Below, piece after piece: positions 10,782 to 22,567 of a stretch of DNA of 64,000 nucleotides. The stretch covers positions 414,435 to 478,434 of the forward strand of contig MNCI01018363.1 of NCBI GenBank assembly GCA_015680685.1. The letters run 5' to 3'. Numbering within the stretch: position 1 is the stretch's first letter; the number at the start of each line of letters is the position of its first letter. A model generated the notes under the pieces. That model was given only the letters and a program-made list of their open reading frames with translations. It did no database searches and had not been told where the DNA came from. The translations under genes and the position numbers were made by a program. The DNA comes from Gnetum montanum (taxonomy: Eukaryota; Streptophyta; Gnetopsida; Gnetales; Gnetaceae).

Positions 10782-11812
10782 TGTAGCGATCAAAAAAATT
10801 GATGATTGGAACACTAAGGGGTCCATGGGTGTATAGCCCAAACCTCAAATCTGCATGAGGGCCAACTAGAGGTGGAGATGGGATGCCCAGAATGATCTTA
10901 TGAAATGAATGGAAACTTACCAAATGCAATGCCAAATGATGCTAAGTATCGAGCAATGTTCACAATGTTAGCGATGTCAATGTAGGTGAGTGTAGTCAAG
11001 GGTTTTGGTGTAAAAACAAGGTGTCAATGTCTGGCAGTGCAAGAAATTTAGCAATAAATGTAAGAAAAATGCTAAAAATGCAAGTAAAATTGCTAAAAAT
11101 GCACAAAAAGAGAGAAAGAGAGAACAGAACACCACCCCAACTAGGGTTGAGTGTAGTCAACTTTAAAAGGGATGAGAAGGTACACAGTGTACAATAAACA
11201 TAGTGGATAGCATAGTCATAGTCTCGGGGATGTCTAGCCATGAAGACTAACATTTTTCAATAGTGTTTGTGCTTGTTGAGTTGGCCACCATAGTGTGTAG
11301 TGGGCTATAATGGTCTCTAGTATCTTACAATGAGCTACGATGGTGCATGAATGCATTGCCTTGCCAAAATGCCAAATGCTAAGAATGCCAACCTTCAAAT
11401 TTGCCAATCCAAAATTTTACCAACCCCTAAAATGTTGAAGGCTAGCATATTTATACACCTAGGGTTAGTGCAAAATGCAAATCAGTTGCCACATGACAAT
11501 GGGATAATTGGAACTATGCTACACCCAACTATGTTCTCCACTGAAGAAAATGGTGTTATGCTCTGGTGTGCTCCAATGCAGTGGAGAGCCTAGTCTCAGT
11601 ACTTGGAAAATTCTGTAGTTGCTAGCTTGACACTTAGAAAAACTTGCAAACTAGCCTTTGGTATTGACTATGCTTTGTACTGAGCTAACTATGTACTAGT
11701 TTAGTGGAGACTGTAGTTCAACAATTAGAAAATTTTGTAGCTTTTTGCCTCATGTTGACACTTAGACAAACTTGTAGTTGAGAAGCTATCACCTAAATTT
11801 AGTGGTTTTTAA
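10782..11812 (-). repeat. 5' LTR of E (1031 bp, internally deleted)
   Basis: Plus strand begins TGTAGCGATC and ends GGTTTTTAA, aligning with 3398-5014. Shared landmarks are 'ctgcatgagggcc' near the start, the 'gccaaatgctaagaatgcca' region, and a TATAAATA box at 11448-11455. About 580 bases present in the other LTR, mostly motif repeats, are missing. Short direct repeats in this region would favour such deletion. Confidence 0.88.
11448..11455 (-). promoter_or_regulatory. TATA box of E 5' LTR
   Basis: TATAAATA on the minus strand, equivalent to 4086-4093. It would drive the genomic transcript of E toward gag. Confidence 0.6.
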
Positions 11813-11817
11813 TGATG
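11813..11817. repeat. Target site duplication of E, right copy
   Basis: TGATG, matching GGATG at 3393-3397 in four of five bases. A's integrase frame resumes directly here. Confidence 0.75.
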
Positions 11818-12790
11818 CCCACCAATTTATTCGCTATTGTTAACATTATCAACAAGATGGTGGGATGACCGCTCAAATGGAGGAACCTCAATAGTGAATC
11901 TAACCACTAGAACCCTTTGTCATCTAGGGCATAGACTTCACAGATTCCATCACATGCATGCCAAATGGAAAGGCATACATTATAGTCATTATTGACTATT
12001 ATACAAAATGGGTAGAAGAAGTAGTCATCACCAACTACACATCTTCCACTACCACTCAATTTGTACAAAAAATATTGTAAATAGGTTTGATGTGGCCATG
12101 GGCACTAATTTTTTATAATGACACTCATTTCATAGGTGGTACTTTACACAAGCTCATGTAACACTTGGGGGATGAACATAAACTAACAAAACCTTACCAC
12201 CCCCAAGTAAAAGTTACCAATAGGGAGATCATAAAAATATTAATCAGAATAATTAGAAAATATAGGAGAGACTAGGGCACAAAACTCAACAATGTCCTTT
12301 AAGCATACCACTCAACATGAAAGCTCCCTATAGCCTACTCTCCCTATGAGCTGGTTTATGGAAAATTACCATCTCTTCCAATTCCTTCTGAGCTCCATAT
12401 ACTTTCAACAACCTATGGCCTAGACCTTGACTAAGCCTAGCACAAAAAGAGAGATTGATCAACCTTAACATGCCAAATGAGAATCAACTAGTAGACATAT
12501 TCTTAAATGAAGTGCATAAGGCATTTAGTAAACAATTTCATGACCTTAGAATAAGAAAATTTAAATTTTATCCTAGAGGTAAGATTCTTTACTAGAACAC
12601 TAAACATGTCCCTTAAAAGATCAAGCTCCAAACATTGTGGGAAGTACCTTATATCATTTATGAAACCTTTCCTTATAGGGTCATTTTTATCTACAAACCT
12701 AAAAGCTCAAATAAGAAATAGTTGGTCAACATGAAACAACTTAAACCTTTCCATGAGCCCATGCAAACTAGTGCCATCAACATCCCATTA
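11813..12790 (+). pseudogene. Integrase, element A (continued)
   Basis: After DAHQFIRYC the frame gives GGMTAQMEEP, GIDFTDSITCMPNGKAYIIV (catalytic-core start; D at TDS), FYNDTHFIGGTLHKLM (second catalytic Asp in the NDTHF position), KPYHPQVKVTNREI (third position, with Glu of NREI as the nearest acid), and AYHSTWKLPI-type sequence near 12310. The C-terminal beta domain is visible at 12600-12720 (LWEVPYIIYETFPY). Scattered stops. The protein would insert the cDNA. Confidence 0.85.
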
Positions 12791-14870
12791 GATGGACAAC
12801 CATGCTCAATCTTTTAAATCTTCTCCTTTCAACTTAGTCAAGGGGGAGATGGCCATCCATGCTAATCATTACAATGGCTCCTCAATTTTTTTACTTTTTT
12901 GTTTTGCACCTTTTTATTTTACACTTCCTTTATTTTTGTACCCTTTTTGTTTTACACTTTGTTATTTTTCCAAATTTTTGCTTTACAAAATTATTAGTAT
13001 GTTTTATTTTTCTTGAATATTTTACAATTTCTTTTATATTTTACTTTATTTTGATGTAAACTTTTCTTTTTTTCTAATAAAGAACTTTATTGCCAATATG
13101 CCATAGTGATGTTGTAGCTATTTACTAATGGTGGTTTGTACCTAATGTTCTTAGCTGCTAATGTCTAGTTTCTATTTTTGAATTTTGATGACTGATGACT
13201 ATGACAAAGTTTCCTTTTCATGGAATAGGTAGTGAGTCCATGTTATCCACTCATTCATTAACTCTATGGTTTTCCTTGTTTTGGAAGTATGAGGTTCCTT
13301 TTTGATTCATAAAACCTTAACGAACTTGTGACCTTGGTAGTTTCTAAAATCAGAACAGATCCAAAAGGTTTGAAAAGGGTATGACTTCAAGGGGATCTGT
13401 TACACTTTTTACCTTTCTACTTGAGTGCTTGAGTGTTTATCATGAATTTCTCATCATTCCATATCAACCAATAACAAGAATTTGAATAAGTTTTTGCATG
13501 GTGGTTTCCATCCAAAAATCCATAAAAACATAAAATCAAAACAAAATGATGGAAATTCAAAGCACACCCCTTAGAAAAACTAAACAGGCTCTAAGCACTA
13601 TTTATGATACTAGAAGGACATGTTACTGATGTATGAAGGTCCCCTATAACTAAGGTCCTTTCTCACTTCTTGCTTCTCCTTTCTTCTCAAATAAGGAATA
13701 ATGTTTGATCTATGGGAGCATTCTTGTGTCTTAAGTAGATGAACTAGTCTTAGGATGATGATGCAAAGTCATTGAAGGTGGTTGATCTTGGTTTGAACTA
13801 AGGATGAATTTTATTAGCTAACTACATAATTCAAAAGGGACTTCATGTAACCATGATTTGGAACTCCATTCTAATTTCTCTCTCATCCATCAATGCTTTC
13901 CATTTTTCACCTCACTATTAGTTTCTATGTCTTGTTCAATGTCTTAGTTTGATGTATTGAAATTCTTATGTAGATTCTTCTAGATTCAATCTTTAACTTT
14001 TCATAACCATTAATTAACTATGGGACCTAAAGACTCGAGTCGAGGTTATGCAAGGGAAAAAAGGACATGAGCCTGCTATGGGGAGGATCCACTTGCATAA
14101 CTCTTGATTAGGTGAGTTAAGTCCCTTATCCTTAGGTATTTTTATAATCAAATCATTTGCATTCCATTTTGGTTGCATTTAAGTATGTTCTCCTTATGGC
14201 ATTTCTCCCACAAAATTGCATTCTCCCATCAATTCCTCCATTTTTGCAACCTATCAAATCCTCTTCATAAGTTTCATCATGTTCTTGGCTTCATGGGCTT
14301 TCAAAAGACTTCAATTTCATACAAAACCTCATTGTATTTGATGACGTTTTCAAAAAGCCAATAGTGATCAACAGATTTGTCGATGCAACCTTGTATATGC
14401 TAGCCTTTGCATCGATGTAGCTAGGTCAATGCAGCCCCATAAATGCATCGTAAAAATAGTATAAATAGGATGAAACACTTAGTAATTTTGATTTTTCAAA
14501 GCCCCAAATCTTCTAGAGCTCATATCTTTGACATCACTTGTTCAATTTTAATAATTTTTTAGTTCTCTAGCTACCAAAGGTACACTCTATGTTGTGGAGG
14601 CTACAAATATTATGTTTTTGATAGTAAACATTTTAGAATTTTTCTAACTCCTCCATGGGTTTAATGAATAAAATAATATTAAATCATCAACCTATGGAAG
14701 TTGAACCCTCCCAACAAAATTCAGTAACCTATTTAATCAAATAATATTAAAATAATCAAACCAACCATGATCACAACTTAGCCAAGTGTAACTATCTCAA
14801 TAGATTAGGTATTTTAAATCTCTCAAAGTTACACACTGAGTGTTAATCCTTGGTCATGTTGTGATTATAG
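12791..14870 (+). other. Spacer between integrase and ORF X, element A
   Basis: About 2 kb without a supported protein. T-rich at 12890-13075. Landmarks are a 'ggaattcaaagcacacccctta' type phrase near 13555, and a 'tgcaagg...ggatccacttgcataactct' phrase near 14050-14105. Both recur in F1 (minus strand, 23420-25860) and in C (53940-55596), so the spacer is a family feature. A similar gap separates pol from the env-like ORF in Athila-group elements. ORFs of about 60-75 codons here are not conserved. Confidence 0.6.
14380..14415. repeat. Short hairpin in spacer
   Basis: TCGATGCAA at 14380-14388 and its exact complement TTGCATCGA at 14407-14415, separated by 18 bases. A second CATCG motif follows near 14445. 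Function unknown. Confidence 0.4.
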
Positions 14871-16463
14871 ATGGCACCTAGACTAAAACACCTATAGAAA
14901 GGAAGAGCATCCTAATAAAGAAACAAATGACCTAGAACTAGAAAGGGCTAACAAAGAACAACCCCAAGAGTAAGAAGCTGAATCTCATGTCACAAGACCT
15001 CTTTGTGAGGACCCCCAAAGTNAATTTTGTTGGGAGGGTTCAACTTCCATAGGTTGATGATTTAATATTATTTTATTCATTAAACCNTTACCTTGACCCA
15101 TGCCTACCTTAATCAAATTAGGCCTAGGGATGTTCAATGTTTTGTTATCCAAGAACTGAACTTTGGGATATTCCTAGAGTTTTCTCTAGATGAAGTCAAA
15201 GCTCAATTGTGGACATCTCCCATGTGGCCAATCATCACTTCCAATGAAAAGTGGTACATAAAAGAAACTACCTGTTCTGGAGCAACCACCAGCTATGTGC
15301 CATAGTTAGAATCAAGGAAATTTGTGTGTTTTACTCAATGGAAGTAATCACATAGGCTCTTGGCTTGCTTGATACTAGAACTAGCGTAACAGAGATTTTA
15401 ACTAGGGTAGACCTTGAGGTAAAGAAGGAGTGAACCCAACAATGCTATGGAGTGGATCACAAGGAGTATTATGTGCTCACTATGATAAAACACATGTATT
15501 TCAAGATAGTAGCCCATCACCTCAATCTAATGGTGAGACGTAGTAAGGTAACTATATTTTCTACCCGTAAGTATGCTGCTCTAAGAGGAAAATTTCCCAT
15601 TAATCTTTCATAGCCATTCTATTTAGAGATAAAGAAGAAGTTTAAAGAGAATAGACATGGAAGAAAGATCCCACCCTTTCCTTGCCTCATCAGAAAACTA
15701 TGCAAAAGGATAGGAATAGTTTGCTATGCCAACAAAGCAATTAGACATTCTCCTTTTGCCTCTTGGGACAAAATGATGAAAGATAAGAGCCATGCCACAA
15801 CTAAGTATGAGGAGTGGAAGCCACCAACTCCACCACCTACTCACAAAATAATGTTAGAGTCCTATGCTACCCTTATGGGAATGCACAAGATCTAAGAGAA
15901 TCTCTTGTGTGGGCAGGAGTAGTGAGTAGAAATGAGTGGTGGCTATCCATCTGTGTATAGCTCAATGATGAGTCACCTCAATGAAGTGGCTCAAACCATC
16001 AACCAAATGGAGGGAGGTGAGCCAATTTTTATAGCCGAAAGAATGTAGCTATCCATGAGATCAAATCCTAGTTCATAAGAGGTAATGATATCTCTCTTAC
16101 AATAGGAGTAATTCCTAAAAATCTCTAGGAGTGCTACTACTTTCTTGGTATGTCTGGAGGAGGGTGAGGGAGAAACTATCTTGGTGATGCAGCATCATGA
16201 ATAGGAGATAGTAGCAAAGTGCTTGCTCATAGAATTTCTAATGCATTAAATGCATCTACAATATTTGTACTAGATATTTCTACACTTAGAGATGTGAAAA
16301 TGTTTGCAGGAAGAGTTAGCAGCAAATTAAATACAGCACAACATGAGAAGTTGCTAGACTGACTAGTGAGAACTTGGCAATTAATTCTAGATGTCTTTAA
16401 CCTTCTAGATATAATCAGTGCAATCCAATTAATCCCATTGGAAGCAAAAGGAAAATGCATTAT
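14871..16463 (+). pseudogene. ORF X (env-position ORF) of element A, 5' part
   Basis: Starts with ATG at 14871, preceded by GTGATTATAG, which has the form of a splice acceptor. F1 has an aligned start (ATG at 23316, minus). Recognisable parts are RPRDVQCFVIQELNFGIFLE and WPIITSNEKWYIKETT (15110-15290), SKVTIFSTRKYAALRGKFPI (15540-15600), IPPFPCLIRKLCKRIGI (15670-15720), YSSMMSHLNEVAQTINQM (15955-16010) and TAQHEKLLD near 16340. The pattern 'INLS..FYLEI...PFPCLI..LC' resembles plant-transposon proteins found in the env position of Athila-type elements; I cannot confirm the family. B's LTR cuts it at 16463. A longer version lies at 56440 on. An N-bounded insert interrupts it at 15022-15087. Confidence 0.6.
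15022..15087. other. N-bounded 64-bp inverted copy (likely assembly artefact)
   Basis: Single Ns at 15022 and 15087 enclose 64 bases that are the exact reverse complement of 14658-14721. The only Ns in the window mark its two edges. Exact identity in otherwise decayed DNA argues for a gap-filling or read-chimera artefact rather than a biological inversion. Confidence 0.85.
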
Positions 16464-17310
16464 TGATGAGTCACCAAATAAGAGTCATGATATTGGGTCC
16501 ACGATATCAGGTCATGCCAAGTGATATTAGACATGTGATGTCGAAATTTGTCTCATTATCTATAAATAAGAGATAGGGGCACTTGGTTTTGGATAGGTTT
16601 CTTAGTTCCTTAGTTGAACTCTTGTAGTTTTTCTATTCTAGAGTTAGAATTATTTCTGAGTGCCCATAGTAGGAGTCATAAAGTGAACGAATCTTTATTT
16701 GAGCATTGTGTACCTAAGCACATCTTGTGTCCAGAAATAAAAATGAACTTTGTGATAAACCTTCCAACATTTAGAATAGATTAATTATTATTTTAATACT
16801 ATTTACTATTCTTTAATGTTATTTACTGTTATTTTATGCTTTCAATAGTTAATCAATGTTACTTCTATAGGATTATTAATTATTAACACATTAGTACACT
16901 CAACATGACCACTTCGAGTATACATGAAACACTTGGTACCCTAGTAACGACTAGAATTTGGTAATCCCAGTAGTATTACACTAGTTGATGATGTGTCTAG
17001 AAAGTGGGAATGGATGTTGGTGTTAGGATTTTGTTAATGTTAAAGTTATAAAATCCATTAGTTAATTGCATATTTTCATCTCACACATTTACAAGACCAA
17101 GACAAAAAATATAAAAAGCATAAAAAATCATATACCTCAAGTTTACTTAACCATAAAATTGCACCTTACAAGTAAGCTTGGGAAGACAATGATTGCATAA
17201 CTCATCATTGTTCTATGTTGGTGCATAAGCACTTAATCCTTAGAATTTGACTGGATCATGCGTGAATGCTCATATTCATATGGTTGAGCATAGGGGTACG
17301 TTACCACTCA
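16464..17310 (+). repeat. 5' LTR of element B (847 bp)
   Basis: Starts TGATGAGTC and ends CCACTCA, directly before a tRNA-Asp-like PBS. It aligns with the LTRs at 50230, 55597 and 61159. Common landmarks are a TATA box, 'gagtgcccatagt', 'ggtaatcccagtagt' and the end phrase 'tcatatggttgagcataggggtac'. B's 3' LTR was not found, because B breaks at 22567. The LTR sits inside A's ORF X, so B is read as nested in A. No convincing target duplication could be checked. Confidence 0.8.
16561..16568 (+). promoter_or_regulatory. TATA box of B LTR
   Basis: TATAAATA about 100 bases into the LTR. The right LTR of C has the same box at 55682-55689. Confidence 0.55.
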
Positions 17311-17314
17311 TCGT

Positions 17315-17333
17315 TCGCACTGTTGCTGGGGAT
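17315..17333 (+). promoter_or_regulatory. Primer binding site of B (tRNA-Asp type)
   Basis: TCGCACTGTTGCTGGGGAT matches 15 of 19 bases of the common plant gypsy PBS TGGCGCCGTTGCCGGGGAT. It lies four bases after the LTR. Confidence 0.75.
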
Positions 17334-17449
17334 TTTGTTCTTTGTGCATTGATTAGAACTTAGAAAATCCTTCCATTGTTGAAACGAACCCTTAGAATTA
17401 ACTATCCTACAATCACAAGAAAAGGGTATCACACACTGAATAATCAATC

Positions 17450-20080
17450 ATGTCTCCTTCTTCTTATGAGAGTGCTTCACCGACTATGCCCGACACCATG
17501 AACAATTAGAGGCAGGATGCACATGATGATTTGCCAATACCCCAATAGTTTCTCTTGGTAGATGCCCATCCTAATGAGTGTATACCAAACTTTACCTTTA
17601 TCCTCCACTAGGATGAATAGCTACAATGGCATGATTTAGAAGGTAACATAGTGTTACCTCCCGATTGCTTAATCACAAGCATGCTTTTTGTGCTCTCACA
17701 AAAATTGGTATGTAGCACATACAATTAGAGTATGTTGTGTATGAACACGATTCGAGAGAGTATCAACCCATGAAGGCACAATGTCAAAGGGATCTACAAT
17801 AGGAGAAACATTACAAATCCATGAAGGGGAAGTGGTCTCATGATGTCCCGTATCTCCTAAGTGAAAAAAACAGTGGTGAACTTGTCTCGAGAGGTTTTCT
17901 ACAAAACGATGTTTCTCTCCCTAACCTTAGTCAAGGAGTTGGGTATCAAAATCTTCACTCAACTATTCATAACTCAAGTTCTAATAACAATGGACATAAA
18001 AGCTCTAAAAAAGGAACACGAATGCATGAAAGTGATAGACATTCCAATTGTAACCGCAATCGAGGCTATGACCACTGAAGAAAAGGTGATAGGCACCGTC
18101 ACGATGCTAGTCCTCCTTCCTCTTCACCTTCATCATCTTCGTCTTCCTCTCCTTTGGGATCTGAACATAATCACAAAAGATGGAACCATGAGGATAAGGA
18201 TAGGTGAGATAAAAATCATCAACAAAACAATAAAGAAAGGGAACAAGGGCATTCCAAAGAGACACATCATGAAAGAATGGAGAGTAGGGAACAGCATAGG
18301 CATCATATATAACATAGATGGCATGATCATGATTAATCCCTACTCACCACCTAAAGTATGTTAGATATAACAGAGGTCATTAGGATCTCAACAAGGCACT
18401 AGAAAGATAGTAGAATCAAAAGACTAAACATGAACAACATCCCACAATTTGAAGGAGGATACAATGCTAATCCTCAAAATAATTCCAAAGAATTCCATGA
18501 TGCATGTGCCTTGAAAAATATAGAAAATGAATGGAAAAAACTAAAGTTGTTTCCATAGACATTGATCAAGGAAACAGAAAGCTAGTATTGGTCCATATGA
18601 CCAAAATCCATGTGTCCATGGAGTACCATGTTGGAGCTATTCAATGATTAGTATCAAACGTACTCCTGAGTGTCCAACCTACATAAGAAAAACCAAGGAT
18701 CGAAACAAGAAGGACAAGAACCCTTGAATGCTACCATGGGCTGATATTATACATTATTACATCATTGCCCTAGCCATGGTTACTCACAAAAGGAACAACT
18801 ACACCATCTCATAGATGGGATTAGGTACAAAACGCAAAGAACCCTTTAGGACTTATGCCTAAGGAAGGCTATCCAAGCGTAGAGCTTACCAAATACAAAT
18901 ATTTTTAGAGCAAGTTGCCAAGGAGAAAGGTGAGTTGAGGAAAAGAGAAAGTGCAGAGTAGTACAATAGAGATCCTTCCCTCTAAAAGAAGGAAATTAGA
19001 TTTTGTGAAAATGAAGAGGAGTCACCACTTGAAGAAATGGTGAATAAGAATACTTTGCCCATTCAAAAATTTGGATCAGAAGTATTGGCAAAGGTAGATC
19101 AAATGTGGAACTCCCTTGATGAAAAATTTCAAACTATCCTAAAAATAGTAGAGGAGTCTAAAGAACAACGTAGTAACTAAGAGAGAAGGAAAAAGAAAGA
19201 AGCTAAATATGCACATAACAAGGGTAAGGGCAAGGTTGTCATCATTAAAGAGGTTATGGATTTGAACATAGATAATGATGGTGGATGTGAAATTTTCGAA
19301 TATGACCATTGTAAGGGATGTTTCCCAGTAGTGTCACATCTGCAAGAATCTGGTGTGTATGCACCAAACCCACAATTAAACAGATGAAAAACACCCAAAA
19401 GGTTACCTTATCCTCAAGGTAACCTAAGACAATTTCACCAACCCTTGACATATTATCTAGGTGGAGCTCTATCACAACCGAATGAATAATATCAATAGTG
19501 GCAACATCCATAATTATGGGGAATGCTACCACCATGTCAATAGTACCCTTACCATCAACCTAACCTATATCGGTATTACGTTCAGCAGTCAATCTCTCCA
19601 TGTGACTCTACTAGTCACGTCACTCTTCAACCTCACTACAAGATCCCCGAGTACTATAGAACTTCTTCTTTTAGAGGTGATGCTCCACATATGAACTATC
19701 CTTCTCATCTATTTAAATCTCTTCCACCTCAGCTCCATTACCACCTGCTCCAACTATGCAAGGTGAGCTTCCTGCCCAGCCACAACAATGTAATGCTACA
19801 AGGGCTATCAGACTTCAACCTACTACTAGTTCAAACAACTGATCATAGAAGAGCCATTTCTTTAGAACCAATAGTCTAACCAAGTCCTTACAACCACATG
19901 CGGCTAATCATCCAAGTGCCTTATCATCATTGGAATCTTCAGCGCTTCTTTCAAACCAAGAACCATGCCCAATGCACACTATCATGTTGACTCATGCTAT
20001 CATTGATTGGATTAAAGCTGGCCATCTTCCTAGGAAATTTATGATCCTAAAATTTCTCTTATCTATTTGCAAATCACTGG
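17450..20080 (+). pseudogene. gag of element B
   Basis: Starts with ATG at 17450 (MSPSSYES); C starts alike at 51180 (MSS). A Ser/Arg-rich linker (SPPSSSPSSSSSSSPLGS near 18108-18160) leads to the capsid-like core, FEGGYNANPQNN near 18450, TMLELFND near 18625 and LLHHCPSHGYSQKEQLHHLI near 18750-18810, matching C. A coiled region (18900-19180) and the DGGCEIFEYDHCKG block (19275) follow. The tail is Pro/Tyr-rich. The 167-codon frame at 17861-18364 is an out-of-frame shadow. Frameshifts and stops throughout. Confidence 0.75.
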
Positions 20081-20984
20081 AAATGAGCCTTGCAAAGATC
20101 TTTTGGATTTAGGTTCTAATGTTAATTTAATCTCCTAGGAAATGTATAAATCCTAGAACCTACCTCCACTAAAGAAGAGTAACATTCGTTTAGAGTTAGT
20201 CAACCAGTCCATCACTATCCCATTAGGACTAGTGGAGGACATTGTCACCACTTTTTGTGGGTGGTCATATCTATCCAATTTCCTCATGATTCAAGTTAAC
20301 AACTGGAAGAGGGACTTTCTAATCATAATGGGAAGAGCATGGCTAAGTATGATTAATGCATGCATAGGACTACATGATATTTCCTAGAGATATCAAAAGA
20401 ATATATATTTGGAAAGATCGACAAGAAGAAAGTTTTATGCATCACATACAGTGACACAAAGTGCAACTGCATGCAAAAGTTTTGATTTGTACAACACTTA
20501 ACATTGTCTACATGCAACTAGTGTGCACAAGTAACTAACATACAAAGATGCCTGTATGTAGCAGCCATAAGATAGGAAGGCACCCAATGGCTGATAGCTG
20601 ACCAAAAGAGCAATTCAACTTTATATGTGCAACCAACTAAGAGCTTGGCTTGTGTCTATATCAATACCATAGATACATTAGAACAATTCCATTGCCAACT
20701 TCCAAGTATTGACACTAAAAATATCAACTAGGGAAAGTTGAAAATCCCTGACAAGTTCAAGTAAGAGCCCCTTGAATTAAAACCATTGCCCACTAGTATG
20801 GACTATACATTTCTCATGGAAAACTAGTAATCATTAACACTAAGTGGACTCCTCAACAAAAAGAAAGATTACTGAAAATGATAAATAAATGGTTGAAAGC
20901 CTTTGCTTGGTCATATCCTGAATTAACTGAAATAGATCCTAGGATATGCCAGGATAGAATTTACACTGACTTCTCTATAAAGCC
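20081..20984 (+). pseudogene. Protease and linker, element B
   Basis: Aligns with A's protease: the catalytic region is eroded (near 20100-20140, 'LDLGSNVNLI' type), then LPPLKKSNIRLELVNQSITI and VEDIVTTFCGWSYLSNF at 20160-20290. The following linker to RT carries FAWSYPELTEIDP at 20905-20945, a motif that normally precedes gypsy RT. Not functional. Confidence 0.65.
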
Positions 20985-22240
20985 TCGACAACAACCACAA
21001 AGACAACTAAGCCCAAAGCTTAAGTAAGTAGTTAAGGAAGAATTTAAATAACTTCTAAAGGTTGGGTTCATCTACCCCATTGCTGATAGTGAATGGGTTA
21101 GTCCATTAGTCATTGTACCCAAAAAATATGGTAAATGGAGGGTGTGTATAGATTTTTGGCTATTAAACATGGGAACATTTAAAGACCATTTCCCATTTCC
21201 ATTCGTTAACCAAGTTTTAGATACCATTGTAGGGCATTGTTATTATAGTTTTCTAGATGGTTACAGTGGGTACAATCAAATCCAAATAGCACTAGAAGAC
21301 CAAGTCAAAACTACATTCATGAGTCCTTGGGGGACATTTGCATACAGGCAAATGCCATTTGGCTTGTGCATTGCTCCAGCAACATTTCAACATTTGGTTC
21401 TTAGTATATTTCAATAGAAAATAGGAAATGGTGTGGAGGTTTTTATGGACGATTTTTCCACCTACAAAGTGAACCTTGAACAAGCATTGGATTGATCAAA
21501 GCAAGTACTGAAATGATGTATTGAAACCAACTTAAGGCTCAATTGGCAGAAAATCCATTTAATGATATAAGAGGGCATTGTATTAGAGCATAAAATTTTA
21601 CAAACAGGGATAGAGGTAGATCCTAAAAAAATGAAAGTCATCCAAGGAATCACTCATCAACCTGAAACTATAAAAGATGTCCAATCATTCCTTGGACATA
21701 TTGGTTATTATAGATGCTTCATCGAGAACTTTTCGAAGGTGGAAAAACCAATGGTAGAATTAATGAAAAACAATGTACCCTTTGAATGGACTAAATAATG
21801 TGAATTAACTTTCCAAACCTTAAAGCAGAAGCTCATAGAAACACCCATTCTAGAAGCTCCTAACTAGTCCAGACTGTTCCATATAATGACTGACACGTCC
21901 AATTTTTCTTTAGGAGCTATTCTTACATAATTAGATGACCAAAAACGTCCCTATTACATTCACTATGAGAGTCAAAGTATTGTTAGTGCACAACTCAAAA
22001 ACCCTACAACAAAAAAAAGGTTAATGGCTATTGTGTTTACACTAGAAAAATTTAGGCACTATGTATTAGGCTATAAAGTATTTGTACATATAGATCATAG
22101 TGTGATTTGGTTCCCTTTGAATAAATCAAAGGTGAGCCCTCACATAATACGATAGCTTGTGATCTTCCAAGAGATCAATCTTACAATGGTCAATCGTAGA
22201 GGCACCCAAAATGTTGTTGCCGATCATTTATCTTGGTTGC
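20985..22240 (+). pseudogene. Reverse transcriptase and RNase H, element B
   Basis: The best preserved pol of this family. RT motifs are EWVSPLVIVPKKYGKWRVCI (21090-21150), DHFPFPFVNQVLDTIVGH, SFLDGYSGYNQIQIA (21250-21290), TFAYRQMPFGLCIAPATFQH (21335-21395) and FMDDFSTY (21443 on), so both catalytic Asp are kept. Then GHIGYYRCFIENFSKVEKPM and the RNase H region with TDTSNFSLGAIL (21885), RLMAIVFTLEKFRHYVLGYK (22020-22075) and QNVVADHLSWLQ (22210-22240). Several TAG/TAA stops. Non-chromoviral gypsy of the Athila/Tat side. Confidence 0.88.
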
Positions 22241-22379
22241 AATGGAACAACAAAAAGGATGAATACCCAATTTCTAATCATTGCCCTAATGAACTCCTCT
22301 TTGCAAGTGTAATAAACAATCAATCACCCATAGATACAAAGTGGTATAGTAGCATTCTTACTTGTCTTCTCACATAAGA

Positions 22380-22567
22380 AACAATGCAAGGGTTGGACAT
22401 TAAAAAGAAACAATAGTTTCTTCACTGAGTCAAACATTTTATGGAAATCAACAGACACCTTTATAAGGTGTATTCCGATGACTTGGTCTAATGGTGTGTT
22501 CCTGACATAGATCAATTTCAAGTTCTCCAAGATGCTCATGAGGGGCCTTGTGGGGGTCATTATCACT
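22380..22567 (+). pseudogene. Integrase finger start, element B (broken)
   Basis: Aligns with A's 3170-3340 (QDAHEGPCGGHY versus QDTHKEPCGGHY) and stops at about 22562. The sequence then turns into the minus-strand ORF X of F1. The remainder of integrase is not found on this strand. Confidence 0.75.

Larger units (their letters stand above)
3398..11812 (-). mobile_element. Element E: Tat-like gag-protease element lacking RT to integrase
   Basis: Read on the minus strand: 5' LTR (11812-10782), PBS, gag (10289-8420), linker, protease (7440-6960), two short-repeat arrays, PPT (5030-5015), 3' LTR (5014-3398). Gag and protease align with element G, and the 16-base PPT is identical to that of G. 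RT, RNase H and integrase are absent, and so is the antisense gene found in G. The pol-sized gap falls between the two repeat arrays that in G lie before RT and after integrase. E therefore looks like a non-autonomous derivative. It is inserted in A's integrase. Confidence 0.9.

Noticed and set aside
12791-14870. The spacer block as an LTR of A
   Set aside because: Copies exist in A, F1 and C but always between pol or gag and the 3' end. It lacks a PBS at its end, while the 0.85-kb LTRs of the family do precede PBS-like sites.
16464-17310. A and B sharing one LTR as a tandem array
   Set aside because: ORF X continues well beyond this point in the 56440 copy, so the LTR interrupts X. Nesting of B in A explains this more simply.
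17861-18364. A 167-codon plus-strand open frame
   Set aside because: It lies out of frame with B's gag. The frame that aligns with C runs through the Ser-rich linker instead.
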